From positions 574,614-638,613 of the forward strand of contig NZ_CP119676.1 in the NCBI RefSeq assembly GCF_029318635.1: a stretch of 64,000 bases of DNA. Direction: 5' to 3'. Source of the stretch: Varunaivibrio sulfuroxidans. Its GTDB lineage: Bacteria; Pseudomonadota; Alphaproteobacteria; Rhodospirillales; Magnetovibrionaceae. Shown here piece after piece: positions 54,477 to 63,434 of this stretch (positions are counted from its first letter, which is position 1; each line of letters opens with the position of its first letter). The notes under the pieces are model-generated. The model had not been told where the DNA came from and did not search any database. It worked only from the letters and a program-made list of their open reading frames with translations. A program made the translations under genes and the position numbers.

Positions 54477-55379
54477 TTAAGCGTCGTAATCCAAGCCCCA
54501 ATCGCGGTAACGGTCGGGATCGTCGCCCCATTTTTCGCGGACTTTGACAAACAGGAAAACGTGCACCCGGCGCTCCAAGATTTCCTCCAGCTCCAGGCGC
54601 GACGCCGCCCCGATTTGCTTGATCCGCGCGCCGCCCTTGCCCAAAATGATCCCCTTCTGACTGTCCCGTTCGACGAAAATAACCTGGCGGATCGCAACCG
54701 AGCCGTCGGGGCGCTCTTCCCATTCCTCGGTTTCCACCGTGGCCGCGTAGGGCAATTCCTGGTGCAATTGCAAGTACAACTTCTCCCGCGTGATCTCGGC
54801 CGCCAGTAGGCGGTCGTTCATGTCGGACAATTGATCTTCGGGATAATGCCACGGCCCCTCGGGAACGCGCGCCGCCAGGGCGTCGAGCAAGTCGCCGACG
54901 CCGTCGCCGGTTTCGGCGGAAACCAGGAAGGTTTCGCTGAAGATCCCCTCTTCGTCGAGCCGGGAAATTTGCGCCAGAAGATCGGCCTTTTTCACCAGGT
55001 CGATCTTGTTGAGGACCAACACGACCCGCCGTCCGTCAGCCTTGAAGCGCGCGATGATCCGTTCGCTGTCGCGATCGATGCCGCGCTTGGCGTCGATTAC
55101 CATCAAGGTGGTGTCGGCATCCTCGGCGCCCGTCCACGCCGCCGCGACCATAGCCCGGTCAAGCCGCCGACGGGGCGTGAAAATGCCCGGCGTGTCGATG
55201 AAAATAAGCTGTGCCCGGTCGTGCTGGGCAATGCCTAAGACCCGAGTGCGCGTGGTCTGCACCTTGGGCGAGACGATCGAAACCTTACTGCCGACAATTC
55301 GGTTCAACAGCGTTGACTTGCCGACGTTGGGCGCGCCGACGATGGCGATAAAACCGCACCGTTGTGCCTTTACGTTCAT
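54477..55379 (-). CDS. era: GTPase Era
   Basis: Era is a GTPase that binds 16S rRNA during small-subunit maturation. The 300-residue protein has the G1 loop GAPNVGKST at 15-23, G3 DTPGIF, G4 NKID and a C-terminal KH domain (about 200-290, QKGIILGKGGARIKQIG). I chose ATG 55379, which has GAAGGA upstream, over a TTG at 55400. It follows rnc. Confidence 0.96.
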   Translation of the reverse strand: MNVKAQRCGFIAIVGAPNVGKSTLLNRIVGSKVSIVSPKVQTTRTRVLGIAQHDRAQLIFIDTPGIFTPRRRLDRAMVAAAWTGAEDADTTLMVIDAKRGIDRDSERIIARFKADGRRVVLVLNKIDLVKKADLLAQISRLDEEGIFSETFLVSAETGDGVGDLLDALAARVPEGPWHYPEDQLSDMNDRLLAAEITREKLYLQLHQELPYAATVETEEWEERPDGSVAIRQVIFVERDSQKGIILGKGGARIKQIGAASRLELEEILERRVHVFLFVKVREKWGDDPDRYRDWGLDYDA

Positions 55380-55411
55380 TTGTTGTCCTTCGGCGGCCAA
55401 AAGCGGCCGGG

Positions 55412-56080
55412 TTAATCCTTGAGTCGATCGAGGAGGCCTTGCGCCGCCTCGCGTTCCGCCAAGCGTTTCGAGACGCCCTCGGCGCGGGCCGGCGCGGCCC
55501 CCTTCACGGCGACCTCCATGGTGAACCTGGGGGCGTGATCGGGTCCGCTACGGCTAATTTCGCGATACACCGGCAGCGCTATCTTGTGTGCTTGCGCCCA
55601 CTCCTGCAATGCCGTCTTGGGATCCTTCGGCGGGGCCTTGTCCTCGTCGATCAAGGGCGCCCAAAACGCGCCGATGACCCGCTTCGGGGCGTCGATGCCG
55701 CCATCCAGATACAGCGCGCCCAGGACCGCCTCCATGGCGTTGGCGTGCAGGGCGGTGTTGTCGCGCCCCCCCGCGTCGGCATCGGCGGTCGCCATGTCGA
55801 TGAAACGGGAAAGGCCGATTTCCCCCGCGATACGCACCAAGGCGTCGCCGCTGACCAGGGCGGTGAAGCGGCGCGCCAAATGACCTTCCGGCTCGTCGGG
55901 AAAGCGCATGTAGAGCATTTCCGCAATCACCAAGCCGAGCACCCGATCACCCAAAAATTCGAGCCGTTCGTTCGACGCCGTGCGCCGGTCCGTCGTGCTG
56001 GCATGGCGCAACGCACATGTCAAAAGTTCGGGATCGCGAAACGTGTGGCCCAATATCTGGACCAGCTCTTGATGGTTCAT
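55412..56080 (-). CDS. rnc: Ribonuclease III
   Basis: RNase III cuts double-stranded RNA such as rRNA precursors. The 222-residue protein has the catalytic motif NERLEFLGDRVLGLVIAEML near 38, the second metal site NAMEAVLGALYLDGG near 112, and a double-stranded-RNA-binding domain (about 152-220). It lies between lepB and era, the classical order. Confidence 0.96.
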   Translation of the reverse strand: MNHQELVQILGHTFRDPELLTCALRHASTTDRRTASNERLEFLGDRVLGLVIAEMLYMRFPDEPEGHLARRFTALVSGDALVRIAGEIGLSRFIDMATADADAGGRDNTALHANAMEAVLGALYLDGGIDAPKRVIGAFWAPLIDEDKAPPKDPKTALQEWAQAHKIALPVYREISRSGPDHAPRFTMEVAVKGAAPARAEGVSKRLAEREAAQGLLDRLKD

Positions 56081-56116
56081 CCCCGACGGGTTTCCCTTGT
56101 CTTCACGGCGGCGCCC

Positions 56117-56893
56117 TCAGTGCACCACGCTGAAAATGCGCGAAAAGCGAATCACGGAGCCCCATTTGCCCAAATCCCAAGCATCGCCGTTAAACGAGAA
56201 AAATAGAAATTCCGCATGCCCGACAAGATTTTCCTTGGGAATAAAGCCGACCACATTCAAAAAGCGGCTGTCTTCGGAATTATCCCGGTTGTCACCCATG
56301 GCGAAGAAATGCCCTGGGGGAACGGTGTAGACCTGGGTGTTGTCCTGGGGCAAGTTGTCTGAAATTTCCAAAATGGGGTGCTTCACGCCGTTGGGCAGGG
56401 TTTCGATGTATTGGGTTTCGCGGACCAGCGTTCCGGAACGTTCGTCCGTGTACGTATAATCTTGCACCCTTTTGCGCTTCACCGGGACGCCGTTAATATT
56501 CAAAATGCCGTTGATCATCTGTATGCGATCACCCGGCAGACCGATAATGCGTTTGACATAATTGATATCGGTGTTGGTCGGCAACTTGAACACCACCACG
56601 TCGCCGCGCTTGGGCGGCGTGTAAAAGATGCGCCCGTGAAAAAGCGGCAGCGAAAACGGTAGCGAAAAACGCGAATAGCCATAAGAAAACTTGGACACGA
56701 ACATATAATCGCCGACCTGCAGCGTCGGGATCATCGATCCCGATGGAATTTTGAACGGCTCATAGGCGACCACCCGGACAAACAGCGCGATCAAAATCGC
56801 GTAAAAGATGGTTTTGATGATCTCCCAAGACCCATCGCGCGACGCGACGGAGGTCTTGTTCTCACCACTTACGGCTTCGTTTTCGTCATCCAT
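56117..56893 (-). CDS. lepB: Signal peptidase I
   Basis: LepB cleaves signal peptides at the outer face of the inner membrane. The 258-residue protein has one membrane helix (about 23-42). The catalytic Ser is in FKIPSGSMIPTLQVGDYMFVSKFSYG near 55 and the catalytic Lys in DINYVKRIIGLPGDRI near 115. GHFFAMGDNRDNSEDSR marks box E. The longer soluble region than in Gram-positive enzymes is usual. Confidence 0.96.
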   Translation of the reverse strand: MDDENEAVSGENKTSVASRDGSWEIIKTIFYAILIALFVRVVAYEPFKIPSGSMIPTLQVGDYMFVSKFSYGYSRFSLPFSLPLFHGRIFYTPPKRGDVVVFKLPTNTDINYVKRIIGLPGDRIQMINGILNINGVPVKRKRVQDYTYTDERSGTLVRETQYIETLPNGVKHPILEISDNLPQDNTQVYTVPPGHFFAMGDNRDNSEDSRFLNVVGFIPKENLVGHAEFLFFSFNGDAWDLGKWGSVIRFSRIFSVVH

Positions 56894-56955
56894 AAAAGGA
56901 ACCTCATATCAAATGGATCAAAAATAACCCAACTTCAAACATTGAAAAGAACGCC

Positions 56956-57369
56956 TCAGCGGGATGGGCCTACGCTCGGGATGGCGGAAATCACGACCAT
57001 GGCATGGGCCAGCGGATATTCATCGGTCAAGGACACATCGATCCGCGCGTCCATGCCCGGGGGCACCAGGGTATCCAAGCGCGCCCGCGCGCCGTTATGC
57101 AAAGACAATGTCGGCTGTCCGGATTTAAGGTTCTCCAATGCGATATCGCGCCAAAACACCCCCTGACGAAACCCCGTGCCCAGGGCCTTGGCGAGCGCTT
57201 CCTTGGCGGCATACGCCTGAGCGTAGCTGTAAGCCGGATTGGGCCTGCGTTCGGCTTTTTCCCGCTCACGGCGTGTATAAACTCTTTTGACAAAGCGATC
57301 GGGAAAACGCGCCAAGGTTTTTTCAATCCGTCGGATATCGCACAAATCCGTGCCTATGCCAATAATCAT
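56956..57369 (-). CDS. acpS: Holo-acyl-carrier-protein synthase
   Basis: AcpS attaches phosphopantetheine to ACP. From ATG 57369 (MIIGIGTDLCDIRRIEKTL) the protein has 137 residues. The metal-binding Asp is in GTDLCDI, and AYAAKEALAKALGTGF holds the second site. The open frame to 57396 adds nine non-conserved residues. It lies between pdxJ and lepB. Confidence 0.95.
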   Translation of the reverse strand: MIIGIGTDLCDIRRIEKTLARFPDRFVKRVYTRREREKAERRPNPAYSYAQAYAAKEALAKALGTGFRQGVFWRDIALENLKSGQPTLSLHNGARARLDTLVPPGMDARIDVSLTDEYPLAHAMVVISAIPSVGPSR

Positions 57370-57415
57370 CCACCCGGTTCCCGACACCAACGGCAATCAA
57401 CGAACCCGCGGCGAC

Positions 57416-58159
57416 TCATTGCACGCCCCCAACGCGCGCCTTATCCATCAGGACGCGCATTTTTCTAATAGAAGCCTCCAGTCCAACGAAAATCGCCTCG
57501 CCGACGAGGAAGTGACCGATATTCAACTCGGCGATGGTCGCGATTGCGGCGACCGGATCAACCGTATCATAGGTCAAGCCGTGCCCGGCATGGCATTCTA
57601 GGCCAATCGCGTGAGCATGGGCGGCGGCGGCCCTGATCCGATCCAGTTCGCGCGCCCGATGCGCCCCCTGGGCGTCGCAATAGGCGCCGGTGTGCAATTC
57701 CACCACCGGCGCGGCCAATGCCTTGGCGATGTCCAAATGCGCCGGGTCCGGTTCGATAAAAAGCGACACGCGGATACCGGCCCCGTTCAAGGCGGCGATA
57801 AACGGGGCCAACTGCGCCCGCCCGCCAATGACGTCGAGACCGCCTTCGGTGGTTCTTTCTTCGCGCTTTTCCGGCACGATGCACGCCGCATGGGGTTTGT
57901 GGCGCAGGGCAATCTCCAACATCTCATGCGTCGCCGCCATCTCTAGGTTTAGCGGAAGATTAACTTCATCGCATAATCTTTTGATATCTTTATCTGAAAT
58001 ATGCCGGCGATCTTCGCGCAAGTGCGCGGTAACGCCGTCCGCCCCGGCCTTCGCCGCAAGGTGCGCGGCGCGAACGGGATCGGGAAGCCCCCCACCACGC
58101 GCGTTACGAATGGTGGCGACATGGTCGATGTTGACGCCCAAACGCAGGGAATTTGTCAT
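57416..58159 (-). CDS. pdxJ: Pyridoxine 5'-phosphate synthase
   Basis: PdxJ makes the ring of vitamin B6 from deoxyxylulose phosphate and aminoacetone phosphate. The 247-residue TIM-barrel protein shows [18 protein letters not shown] at the start, [16 protein letters not shown] near 39 and the C-terminal [13 protein letters not shown]. The DUF2062 gene overlaps its start by 4 bases (ATGA). Confidence 0.96.
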   Translation of the reverse strand: MTNSLRLGVNIDHVATIRNARGGGLPDPVRAAHLAAKAGADGVTAHLREDRRHISDKDIKRLCDEVNLPLNLEMAATHEMLEIALRHKPHAACIVPEKREERTTEGGLDVIGGRAQLAPFIAALNGAGIRVSLFIEPDPAHLDIAKALAAPVVELHTGAYCDAQGAHRARELDRIRAAAAHAHAIGLECHAGHGLTYDTVDPVAAIATIAELNIGHFLVGEAIFVGLEASIRKMRVLMDKARVGGVQ

Positions 58160-58791
58160 TTTTCTTTTTCCTTAACCGGACGCACGGACGAGGCGGGATA
58201 ATCGCCCACGTGATAACTATGCTTTTTTATCCGCCGATGCGCCCGCGCCTTTTGATAGTTGGAAATCATCGGGCGAAGCAAGAGGTAAAAAAACGTCCAG
58301 GCGACGATTGCCGTGGGGATACTTCCGACCAACATCGGCCACAGAACCGGCCCCGCGACATGAAAGAGGTACGCCAAATCAAACCGCAACAGCGCCGACA
58401 TCGATGCGGCGAAAATCGAGGCGAAATCAAGCCCGACCCCGTGAGCCCCCCGCCCCGCCCCGCCGAGCAACCATTCGCCAAGGTTTAAAATCCATATCCA
58501 GATAAAGGGAAAGGTCCATGGATTGCCGACCGCGGTTCCAATCGCCGAAGACAAAATATTGACCCGCAAAAGATACGCCAACAGCGCGGAAAGGACAAAG
58601 TGAAGACCGACAAACGGGGTGAAAGAAACGGCCGCACCACAGGCGAACCCAGCGGCGATGGAATGCGCGGACCCGGGAATCCGCGCCACGCGATGAAAAA
58701 CGTAACGCGTGGAGCGTCGCCATCCCGCCGTAGGCCAGAAGAACTCGCGCGCGCGCCGTAAAAGGCCATGTTTTCGTCGTCGGAGGAACAT
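58156..58791 (-). CDS. DUF2062-domain membrane protein
   Basis: The 211-residue protein has several membrane segments and the family pattern [36 protein letters not shown] near 40 and [15 protein letters not shown] near 85. The N- and C-termini are basic. DUF2062 proteins have no assigned function. The rsh-DUF2062-pdxJ-acpS-lepB order is conserved in Alphaproteobacteria. Confidence 0.85.
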   Translation of the reverse strand: MFLRRRKHGLLRRAREFFWPTAGWRRSTRYVFHRVARIPGSAHSIAAGFACGAAVSFTPFVGLHFVLSALLAYLLRVNILSSAIGTAVGNPWTFPFIWIWILNLGEWLLGGAGRGAHGVGLDFASIFAASMSALLRFDLAYLFHVAGPVLWPMLVGSIPTAIVAWTFFYLLLRPMISNYQKARAHRRIKKHSYHVGDYPASSVRPVKEKEK

Positions 58792-58876
58792 CTGCGCAAT
58801 ATAAGATAAAGGACCTCTAGAGCGTAGTCCTTTTATATGCTTTTACCGTCCGGCGGCGTAAAAAACCACCGCCCCG

Positions 58877-61036
58877 TCAACCCCGCGCCCGCTCGATGGT
58901 GTTAACCACCGGAGAAGCCCGCAAAGCGGCCATAATTTCGGCCAAATGGGTAACATCCTTAACCTCGATATCGATCATCAGATCGAAGAAATCCGCAGAT
59001 CGATTGACGATCTTTAAGTTTGAAATATTCCCCGTGTTCTTGGCGATAACCGTGGAGAGGTCGCTCAAGGTTCCGGGCATGTTGAGCACGGTTAGGAAAA
59101 CCCGGCTAACATGCGACCCATCCAGTTCGCCCCGGTCCATATCCCACGACACGTCGATCCAGCGTTCGGGCTGATCGGCCAACGCTTCGAGTTTTTCACA
59201 GTCGATAGTGTGGATCGTCACACCTTTTCCGGTGGTGATGATCCCCACGATACGGTCGCCGGGAAGCGGATGGCAGCATCCGGCGTAATGCACGGCCATG
59301 CCGGGAATAAGGCCGCGTACGGGAATCGCGTTTTTGGCTTGCTGGGCGTTGCGCTCGTGACGGACGCGGACGGGGGCCAAGGGGACGACCTTGGCGCTCT
59401 TCTTTTTCGTGCCGGGGTAGACCGCCTCCAGGACTTCGCGTGAGGTGATGTTACCCATGCCGACCTCGGCGGTCAAATCGTCGGTCGTCTCGCGCTGAAA
59501 AATGCGCAGCACCCCCTTCAACGCCTTATCGGTCGCCTCGTAACCTTCTTCCTTGAAGGCGCGGGTCAGCATCGCCTTACCCAGCTCCAGATATTGGTCG
59601 CGCTCCTTGAGGCGGATAAAACGACGGATGCGCGCCCGGGCCTTGCCGGTGACGACGAAGCGCTCCCAGGTGGGGGACGGCTTTTGCGCCTTCGAGGTTA
59701 GAATTTCTACCTGATCGCCATTTTTTAGACGCGTGCGTAGCGGCATCATCCGACCGTTAATTTTCGCCCCAACGCACGTATCGCCAACCTCCGAATGCAC
59801 GGCATAAGCAAAATCCACGGGCGTCGCCCCCTGCGGCAGATTGCGGATGTCGCCCTTGGGGGTAAAGCAAAAGACTTGATCTTGAAACATCTCCAACTTG
59901 GTGTGTTCGAGGAATTCCTCCGGGCCGGAGGCGTGCTCCAAAATATCCAAAAGCTCGCGCAACCAGCGATATTGCCGCCCCTCGCGCGCCCGCGTCTCGC
60001 CGCCTTGTTTGTATTGCCAATGGGCGGCGACGCCGTTTTCCGCGACATCGTGCATGTCCTGGGTGCGTATCTGAATTTCGATGCGGTGGCGCTCCGGCCC
60101 ATAGATGCCAGTGTGCAACGATTGATAGCCGTTCGGTTTAGGGGTCGAGATATAATCCTTGAAGCGTCCCGGAACGACACGATAGGCGTTGTGCATCACG
60201 CCCAGCGTGCGATAACAATCATCGACGCTATCGACAATGATGCGAAACGCCATGATGTCGGACAGTTGCTCGAACTCGACGTCCTTATGCTTCATTTTGC
60301 GCCAGATCGAATAGGCGGTTTTTTCCCGCCCGTTGACGACCGCGTGGATCGACGCGGCGGCCAGGGTCCGGCGCAGTTCGTTCTGAATACGCTCGACCAA
60401 GCCCTCGCCCTGATTGCGCAGAAAATCCAGGCGTTTCATGATCGAATTGCGGGCGTCGGCGTTGATCTCGGCAAACGCCAGATCATCCAATTCGTTCTTC
60501 ATCTCCTGCATGCCGATACGCTCGGCGAGCGGCGCGTAGATTTCCATGGTTTCGGTCGCGATACGCAACCGTTTTGCAGGATTTTTGAGGAAGTTGAGAG
60601 TCCGCATATTGTGCAAACGGTCCGCCAGCTTCACCATCAACACCCGAATATCGTCGGACATCGCAAGCAGCAGCTTGCGGAAATTTTCCGCCTGTTTGGC
60701 GTGATCGGACTGCAGTTCGATCAGGCTGAGTTTGGTTACCCCATCGACCAACTTGGCGACTTCCTCACCGAACAGGCTTTCGATTTCATCGAGGGTGGCC
60801 AGGGTGTCTTCGACGGTGTCGTGCAAAAGGGCGGTGATGATGGAAGATCCATCGAGCCGGTAACCGGTCAAAATTCCGGCAACCTCAAGGGGATGGCTAA
60901 AATAAGGGTCGCCGGAGGCGCGCACCTGCGAGCCGTGCGCTTTCATGGCGAACACGTAGGCGCGATTGAGCGCGTCTTCCTCGACGTTGGGATCGTATGC
61001 TTTGATCCGCTCCACCAACTCAAACTGTCTGATCAT
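58877..61036 (-). CDS. rsh: Bifunctional (p)ppGpp synthetase/hydrolase (Rsh)
   Basis: This enzyme makes and breaks the stringent-response alarmone. The 719-residue protein has, in order, an HD hydrolase domain (about 25-180, with SHPLEVAGIL and ALLHDTVEDT, so hydrolysis should be intact), a RelA/SpoT synthetase domain (about 235-350, YSIWRKMKHK and PKPNGYQSLHTGI), a TGS domain (about 385-450) and a C-terminal ACT domain (about 640-718). It is the single long Rsh typical of Alphaproteobacteria. It follows rpoZ on the same strand. Confidence 0.96.
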   Translation of the reverse strand: MIRQFELVERIKAYDPNVEEDALNRAYVFAMKAHGSQVRASGDPYFSHPLEVAGILTGYRLDGSSIITALLHDTVEDTLATLDEIESLFGEEVAKLVDGVTKLSLIELQSDHAKQAENFRKLLLAMSDDIRVLMVKLADRLHNMRTLNFLKNPAKRLRIATETMEIYAPLAERIGMQEMKNELDDLAFAEINADARNSIMKRLDFLRNQGEGLVERIQNELRRTLAAASIHAVVNGREKTAYSIWRKMKHKDVEFEQLSDIMAFRIIVDSVDDCYRTLGVMHNAYRVVPGRFKDYISTPKPNGYQSLHTGIYGPERHRIEIQIRTQDMHDVAENGVAAHWQYKQGGETRAREGRQYRWLRELLDILEHASGPEEFLEHTKLEMFQDQVFCFTPKGDIRNLPQGATPVDFAYAVHSEVGDTCVGAKINGRMMPLRTRLKNGDQVEILTSKAQKPSPTWERFVVTGKARARIRRFIRLKERDQYLELGKAMLTRAFKEEGYEATDKALKGVLRIFQRETTDDLTAEVGMGNITSREVLEAVYPGTKKKSAKVVPLAPVRVRHERNAQQAKNAIPVRGLIPGMAVHYAGCCHPLPGDRIVGIITTGKGVTIHTIDCEKLEALADQPERWIDVSWDMDRGELDGSHVSRVFLTVLNMPGTLSDLSTVIAKNTGNISNLKIVNRSADFFDLMIDIEVKDVTHLAEIMAALRASPVVNTIERARG

Positions 61037-61123
61037 GCCCTCTCTCTCCTCGTATTAGAAAAGAGTAACACAACGGAAGGTTCGAGAGCAGGGGCGGAAT
61101 CGGAAATTCCTTAACCTGAACCT

Positions 61124-61155
61124 CCGGCACGCGCCGGGTCCCGCCGGCGTGCCGG
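61124..61155. other. GC-rich hairpin between rpoZ and rsh
   Basis: CCGGCAC(GC)GCCGG pairs with CCGGCGTGCCGG, with a 2-base bulge and a short loop. No T run follows on the minus strand, so it is not a clear terminator. It might be a partial terminator or mRNA-stabilising stem in the 141-base gap. Confidence 0.5.
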
Positions 61156-61177
61156 TCACCCGTGGCCGTAAAGGCCG

Positions 61178-61585
61178 TCAATCGTCGTTCTGGGCGGCTT
61201 CGAAGGCGTCCTCGGCGGCCAATTCCTCGGCGGAAATATCGTGCACGGTCAAGACGTCGGCGTTGATTTCCTTTTCGCTGGACGGCTCGCCGATTTCCTC
61301 GCACAGGTCTTCTTGCATCGACGCCATGTCCATTTCGTCAACATCCGGCTCGTCACTTTCGACAAAACGCTGGAGGCTTTTGACGAGAGTTTCTTCCAAC
61401 GCCGCATAATCGACCGTCTGATCGGCGATTTCACGCAAGGAGACAACCGGATTTTTGTCGTTGTCGCGGTCCATGGTCAATTCCGCACCGGCGGTGATGT
61501 CACGGGCGCGCTGGGCGGCGATCATCACCAAATCAAAGCGGTTGGGAATTTTTTCGACGCAATCTTCAACCGTTACACGGGCCAT
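61178..61585 (-). CDS. rpoZ: RNA polymerase omega subunit
   Basis: Omega supports assembly of RNA polymerase and forms part of a ppGpp site. From ATG 61585 ([30 protein letters not shown]) the protein has 135 residues. The core (about 1-65) is standard; the rest is an acidic tail rich in Glu and Asp, which is long compared with about 91 residues in E. coli. The frame upstream to 61828 overlaps folK and has no similarity. rpoZ next to rsh is the usual order. Confidence 0.95.
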   Translation of the reverse strand: MARVTVEDCVEKIPNRFDLVMIAAQRARDITAGAELTMDRDNDKNPVVSLREIADQTVDYAALEETLVKSLQRFVESDEPDVDEMDMASMQEDLCEEIGEPSSEKEINADVLTVHDISAEELAAEDAFEAAQNDD

Positions 61586-61740
61586 CGGGGCGCTCCTGAA
61601 AAATAGAGAGAGGTTCAGCGTGTCTATATATTGTCCTCGGGCCAGGAAAGCAAGACCCATGCGCGGGGAATAACGCCCCAAGACCAGGGAACCGGCGACC
61701 GGAACCCGCCGTTCCGCCTCTCTAAATTTGCATTTAGCCC

Positions 61741-62280
61741 CTACCCGTCCATCGCCGCGATAATCTGATCCTTGGGCAATTTCGCGATAAGGGCGCTTAT
61801 CGTCGCACCGGAACGAGGGTGGCGCCAAGCGGGGGCGAGGTCGCGCAAGGGCAACAGAACGAAGGCTCTCTCGTGCATGTGCGGATGCGGCACGATTTCC
61901 TCATCGGCGCCTCCGGCTTGGGGGGAGTCCCGAAAAACATCGCGGACCGCGCGCTTGCTGAGGTAGTCATCGTAACACAACAGGTCGATATCGACGGTTC
62001 GCGGCGCATTGCGCACAGTCCGCACGCGCCCGAAGTCGGCTTCGACCCGATGCAGCGCATCAAGCACGGCGCGCGGGGCGAGATTCGTCGCGATTTCAGC
62101 GACGGAATTAACATACCAAGGCTGATCCGAAGCCGGCACCGGCGCGCTACGATACCATGGCGCCACCCTAACCACGTCAATTCCTTGATTTTTCAGCGCG
62201 CCTAAGGCCGCTTCGCACGTCGCCCTCGGGTCGCCGTATTGGCGGCTTGAAAGATTTGCCCCTACCGCGATGAATTTCAC
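61741..62280 (-). CDS. folK: 2-amino-4-hydroxy-6-hydroxymethyldihydropteridine pyrophosphokinase
   Basis: FolK transfers pyrophosphate from ATP in folate synthesis. The 179-residue protein has [23 protein letters not shown] at the start, [34 protein letters not shown] near 58 and the signature [12 protein letters not shown] near 90, then [20 protein letters not shown]. It lies 155 bases upstream of rpoZ on the same strand. Confidence 0.95.
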   Translation of the reverse strand: MKFIAVGANLSSRQYGDPRATCEAALGALKNQGIDVVRVAPWYRSAPVPASDQPWYVNSVAEIATNLAPRAVLDALHRVEADFGRVRTVRNAPRTVDIDLLCYDDYLSKRAVRDVFRDSPQAGGADEEIVPHPHMHERAFVLLPLRDLAPAWRHPRSGATISALIAKLPKDQIIAAMDG

Positions 62281-62619
62281 AATGCCTCCGCCGTCGCAGA
62301 CGGTCCTATCGTGGACGTAACGCCACTGGGGTTATGATACAAAATACTTTCGTTCCCCCATGATGTAGCCCAGGGTGCCCCCTCCCGTCACAAAAAAACC
62401 TTTTCCCCGCCATAAACAAGGCCTACATGTTCTTTGGAATATTTATAACCTTGCTATATCCGAGCTTAGAACTTAGGTATTAAAGCTCAGATTTCATATC
62501 GTTTCATTGCGCCACCCTCGGTATTAACGACCCGCTTTTAGGATCTCTGAAAAACGCTCGGTAACCCGCTCAAAAACGGCAGTCCGACACCTATATTATT
62601 GAAGGGATATTTATATATT
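62281..62619. other. 339-base divergent intergenic region
   Basis: No gene is visible between folK and the NYN-domain gene. The middle (about 62430-62510) is AT-rich. It should hold both promoters. Confidence 0.5.
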
Positions 62620-63273
62620 ATGTTCTACCCTCAGCAGAGAATCGGCCTTTTTATTGATGGATCGAATTTGTACGCCGCCGCCAAGGCCCTCGGGTTCGAC
62701 ATAGATTATAAACGTCTTCTGGATCACTTCGCCGCCAAGGGTCAACTGGTGCGCGCCTTCTATTATACGGCCCTGCTCGACGATCAAGAATATTCCCCGC
62801 TGCGCCCTCTTGTCGATTGGCTGGACTACAACGGCTACACCATGGTCACCAAACCGACCAAGGAATTCACCGACGCCGCCGGACGCCGCAAGATCAAGGG
62901 CAACATGGATATCGAATTGGCCATAGACGTCATGGAAATGGCCGTGCATCTGGACCATATCGTCCTTTTTTCCGGCGACGGCGATTTCCGCCGTCTGGTC
63001 GAGGCCGTCCAACGCAAAGGACTGCGCGTGACCGTCGTCAGCACGGTGAAGTCGCACCCTCCGATGGTCGCCGACGAACTGCGCCGTCAGGCCGACGATT
63101 TCATCGAGTTGACCGATTTGCACGCGGCGATATCGCGCAAAGGTGAGCCGCTACGCCAGCAGCACGACAGCTCCCCTCAGCAAATTCAAAAGCCGGATAA
63201 CGACACCAGCGATCACGACGAACGCCCCCTACAAGAGATCAAGGGGCCCGGTGATTTCATGGACATGGCCTGA
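62620..63273 (+). CDS. NYN-domain (LabA/DUF88) putative RNase
   Basis: The 217-residue protein has the NYN/PIN-like fold: RIGLFIDGSNLYAAAKALG near 8, KGNMDIELAIDVMEMA near 100 and HIVLFSGDGDFRRLVEAVQRKGLRVTVVS near 117. The three acidic positions (IDGSN, DIELAID, SGDGDF) form the putative metal site of a ribonuclease. A hydrophilic tail (about 175-217) is less conserved. I chose ATG 62620; a TTG lies at 62599. The stop codon TGA is part of the first unit of the 12-bp repeat that follows. Confidence 0.88.
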   Translation: MFYPQQRIGLFIDGSNLYAAAKALGFDIDYKRLLDHFAAKGQLVRAFYYTALLDDQEYSPLRPLVDWLDYNGYTMVTKPTKEFTDAAGRRKIKGNMDIELAIDVMEMAVHLDHIVLFSGDGDFRRLVEAVQRKGLRVTVVSTVKSHPPMVADELRRQADDFIELTDLHAAISRKGEPLRQQHDSSPQQIQKPDNDTSDHDERPLQEIKGPGDFMDMA

Positions 63274-63320
63274 GACAGGACCTGAGACAGAACTTGAGAC
63301 AGGGCCTGAGACAGGACTTG
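63269..63320 (+). repeat. Tandem 12-bp repeats at the end of the NYN gene
   Basis: Four units of the form C(C/T)TGAGACAG(G/A)(A/G) at 63269, 63281, 63293 and 63305 plus a partial fifth. The NYN-gene stop codon TGA is within the first unit. Units differ by one to three bases. Slippage there would change the distance to the glycosylase gene, not the NYN protein. Confidence 0.85.
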
Positions 63321-63434
63321 AATTGAATGGATTTGTGGACACGCCGCGACGTGTCTTCTATCGTGATGCGCCGCGCTTTCCGCGCACAAGAGAAAGAAGA
63401 CAGCCCCAAACACACACCATGAGGCCCGCCCGAA

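Noticed and set aside
59795..61114. Plus-strand open frame of 439 codons
   Set aside because: Antisense to rsh, which has clear HD, synthetase, TGS and ACT domains.
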